Assembly: GCF_036250675.1 (NCBI RefSeq)
Contig: NZ_CP109592.1
Span: forward strand, 8,680,001-8,744,000
Reading direction: 5' to 3'
Source: Streptomyces sp. NBC_01689
Lineage (GTDB): Bacteria; Actinomycetota; Actinomycetes; Streptomycetales; Streptomycetaceae
DNA: 64,000 bases
A model generated the notes under the pieces. That model did not search any database and had not been told where the DNA came from. It was given only the letters and a program-made list of their open reading frames with translations. This document shows positions 62,851 to 64,000 of the stretch, one piece after another. The stretch's first letter is position 1, and the number at the start of each line of letters is the position of its first letter. Both the position numbers and the translations under genes were made by a program.

Positions 62851-63561
62851 TCAGCCCAGCCGCGCGTGCAGGAAGGGGACCGTGCTCTCCCAGGCGCGCC
62901 CGGCCGAGTCGGCGTCGTACGTCTCCGGGCGGCCGTCGTTGAAGAAGGCGTGGTCGGCGGGGTAGAGGCGCAGGTCCGGGGTGATCCCGGACTGCCGCTG
63001 GACCGCCTCGCCCAGCTGCTCCAGGCTCTTCTGGGGGATGCTGGTGTCGAGCTCGCCGTAGTGGCCGAGGATCTCCGCCTTGAGGCCCGAGAAGTCGGGC
63101 ATCTCACCCTGGATCACGCCGTAGAACGGGACCGCCGCGCTGACCCGCGGATCGGCTGCCGCCAGGTACAGGACGAAGCCGCCGCCCATGCAGAAGCCGA
63201 CCGCGCCGACCGTGTCCGAGGTGACCTCGGACAGGCCGAGCAGATGGTCGACCGCGCCGGAGAGCAGTTCGACGCCTCGCGCGACGGGCAGTTCCTGCAT
63301 CATCCGGAAGGCCTCGGCGCTGTCATGGGCGACGTTGCCGCCGTACAGGTCGGGTGCGAGGGCCACGAAGCCCTCGGCGGCCAGCCGGTCGGCGACCTGC
63401 GCGATGTGGTCGGTCAGGCCCCACCACTCCTGGATGACGATCACACCGGGCCCCCGGCCGGACGGCGGCAGCGCCAGATAGCCGTGCGCGGTGGCTCCGG
63501 CGCTGGGGAAGGTCACGTTCTGATGGGCCGGCGCTCCGGTCGGCTTCGGCAGCTCGGACAT
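62851..63561 (-). CDS. Dienelactone hydrolase family protein
   Basis: A 236-residue alpha/beta hydrolase. The nucleophile elbow is VGFCMGGGF with Cys in place of Ser, as in dienelactone hydrolase; the acid and base fit GELDTSIPQKS and YPADHAFFNDGRPETYD. The N-terminal PGVIVIQEWWGLTDHI is a family hallmark. It would hydrolyse lactones or similar esters. ATG 63561 has AGGAG nine bases upstream. It is convergent with the aldo/keto reductase. Confidence 0.93.
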   Translation of the reverse strand: MSELPKPTGAPAHQNVTFPSAGATAHGYLALPPSGRGPGVIVIQEWWGLTDHIAQVADRLAAEGFVALAPDLYGGNVAHDSAEAFRMMQELPVARGVELLSGAVDHLLGLSEVTSDTVGAVGFCMGGGFVLYLAAADPRVSAAVPFYGVIQGEMPDFSGLKAEILGHYGELDTSIPQKSLEQLGEAVQRQSGITPDLRLYPADHAFFNDGRPETYDADSAGRAWESTVPFLHARLG

Positions 63562-63636
63562 GGCACTCAACTCCTGTGAGGACAGCGCTTGTCAGGGGGC
63601 CGGCGGAGAGCCGGTCCCGGATCACCGCCAACGATG

Positions 63637-64000
63637 TCATGCGCGGGCGCGGTCGTCGGCTCCGGCCCGCACGACGCGGCCCGCGGCCACCTTCTGCAGC
63701 AGGCTGTAGGCCAGCACGGGCAGCAGGACATGGGGCCGGTCGGGCAGGGCCGTGGAGACGAGGACCGCGCTCGCGCTGCTGTTGTTCATCCCGCACGCCA
63801 GCGTCACCGAGGCCCCGGTGGACGGGTCCAGGCGCAGCATCCTGGCGGCGATCCGGCCGAGACCGAACGACAGCCCGCACACGAGGGCGGCGACGGCCAG
63901 CGCGGCCGCCGTCAGCACCGGCTCCGGACGGGTGAGGAAGGAACCCAGGGCACCGCTCGCGTTGATGTACGTCAGGAGCAACGAGCCCAGCAGGGCGGCG
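63637..64000 (-). CDS. Bile-acid:sodium symporter (BASS) family transporter, C-terminal part
   Basis: The last 120 codons of a membrane protein whose start lies beyond the right edge. Hydrophobic helices include AALAVAALVCGLSFGLGRIA, and the sequence LACGMNNSSASAVLVSTALP matches the conserved G-M-x-N-S/N-x-x substrate/sodium site near the end of BASS proteins, followed by LPVLAYSLLQKVAAG. The substrate could be a small organic acid; the family is wide. Confidence 0.8.
   Translation of the reverse strand, partial: AALLGSLLLTYINASGALGSFLTRPEPVLTAAALAVAALVCGLSFGLGRIAARMLRLDPSTGASVTLACGMNNSSASAVLVSTALPDRPHVLLPVLAYSLLQKVAAGRVVRAGADDRARA

Overview
The window looks like a piece of a Streptomyces (or close actinobacterial) chromosome. 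GC content is very high throughout, GTG and TTG starts are common, several promoters sit directly on the start codon (leaderless genes), and the gene families are typical of the genus: many ECF sigma factors, SpoIIE-type phosphatases, MarR/TetR/MerR regulators, HSP18/RheA, SfnG/SsuD. I see no tRNA, rRNA, CRISPR array or intact mobile element. Three stretches (about 20.7-25.4 kb, 28.9-33.4 kb and 37.1-39.0 kb) are gene-poor and hold broken genes, as expected of a decaying accessory region in a chromosome arm.

Layout. 0-6.7 kb: photolyase, a DUF2867 SDR, a MarR regulator and an MMPL exporter with operator-like palindromes before it. 6.8-9.7 kb: a striking 48-bp palindromic terminator, a membrane-anchored protein whose cytoplasmic part resembles a degenerate ECF sigma factor, and a second MarR. 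9.8-14.4 kb: a signalling block with a phosphatase-like protein lacking one metal ligand, then a translationally coupled operon of PAS/GAF/SpoIIE phosphatase, a B12-binding protein carrying the CarH-type light-sensor signature, and a STAS anti-anti-sigma protein. 14.6-19 kb: a small exported repeat protein, two ECF sigma genes, and a hydrolase-acetyltransferase gene fused in one frame. 19.3-27.5 kb: an MFS exporter, MFS and epimerase relics, a frameshifted SDR, an alcohol dehydrogenase and a secreted lamin-tail/propeller protein.

27.9-40.6 kb: DUF1963 protein, an M4 metalloprotease, a HEPN relic, the RheA/HSP18 heat-shock pair with its operator and two DUF2267 genes, a third SpoIIE phosphatase, a broken HTTM gene with octamer repeats, a MerR and an acetoacetate decarboxylase-like protein. 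40.8-46.1 kb: a secreted DUF3152 metalloprotease-like protein, a response regulator, a histidine kinase and a VanZ protein. Two identically built 40-bp sites (paired 11-bp direct repeats facing each other) lie before the DUF3152 and VanZ genes and a half site lies before the kinase, so these four genes look like one regulon. 46.3-47.5 kb: a divergent MerR/SDR pair with a classic 20-bp-spacer MerR promoter.

48-54.9 kb: an organosulfur scavenging cluster (LysR, a short Cys-Cys leader peptide, SfnG, FMN reductase, SfnB, SsuD, and a further acyl-CoA-dehydrogenase-like oxidoreductase on the opposite strand). 55-64 kb: a YCII protein coupled to an ECF42-type sigma factor, two TetR regulators, a Gfo/Idh/MocA oxidoreductase, an aldehyde dehydrogenase, a SnoaL-like protein, an aldo/keto reductase, a dienelactone hydrolase and the start of a BASS-type sodium symporter that runs off the window.

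The strongest candidates for something undescribed are the light-sensor/phosphatase/STAS operon (11.2-14.4 kb) and the two-component regulon with the GTGAG-pair operators (41.6-44.9 kb). Functions are read from motifs and family resemblance; no database search was run.
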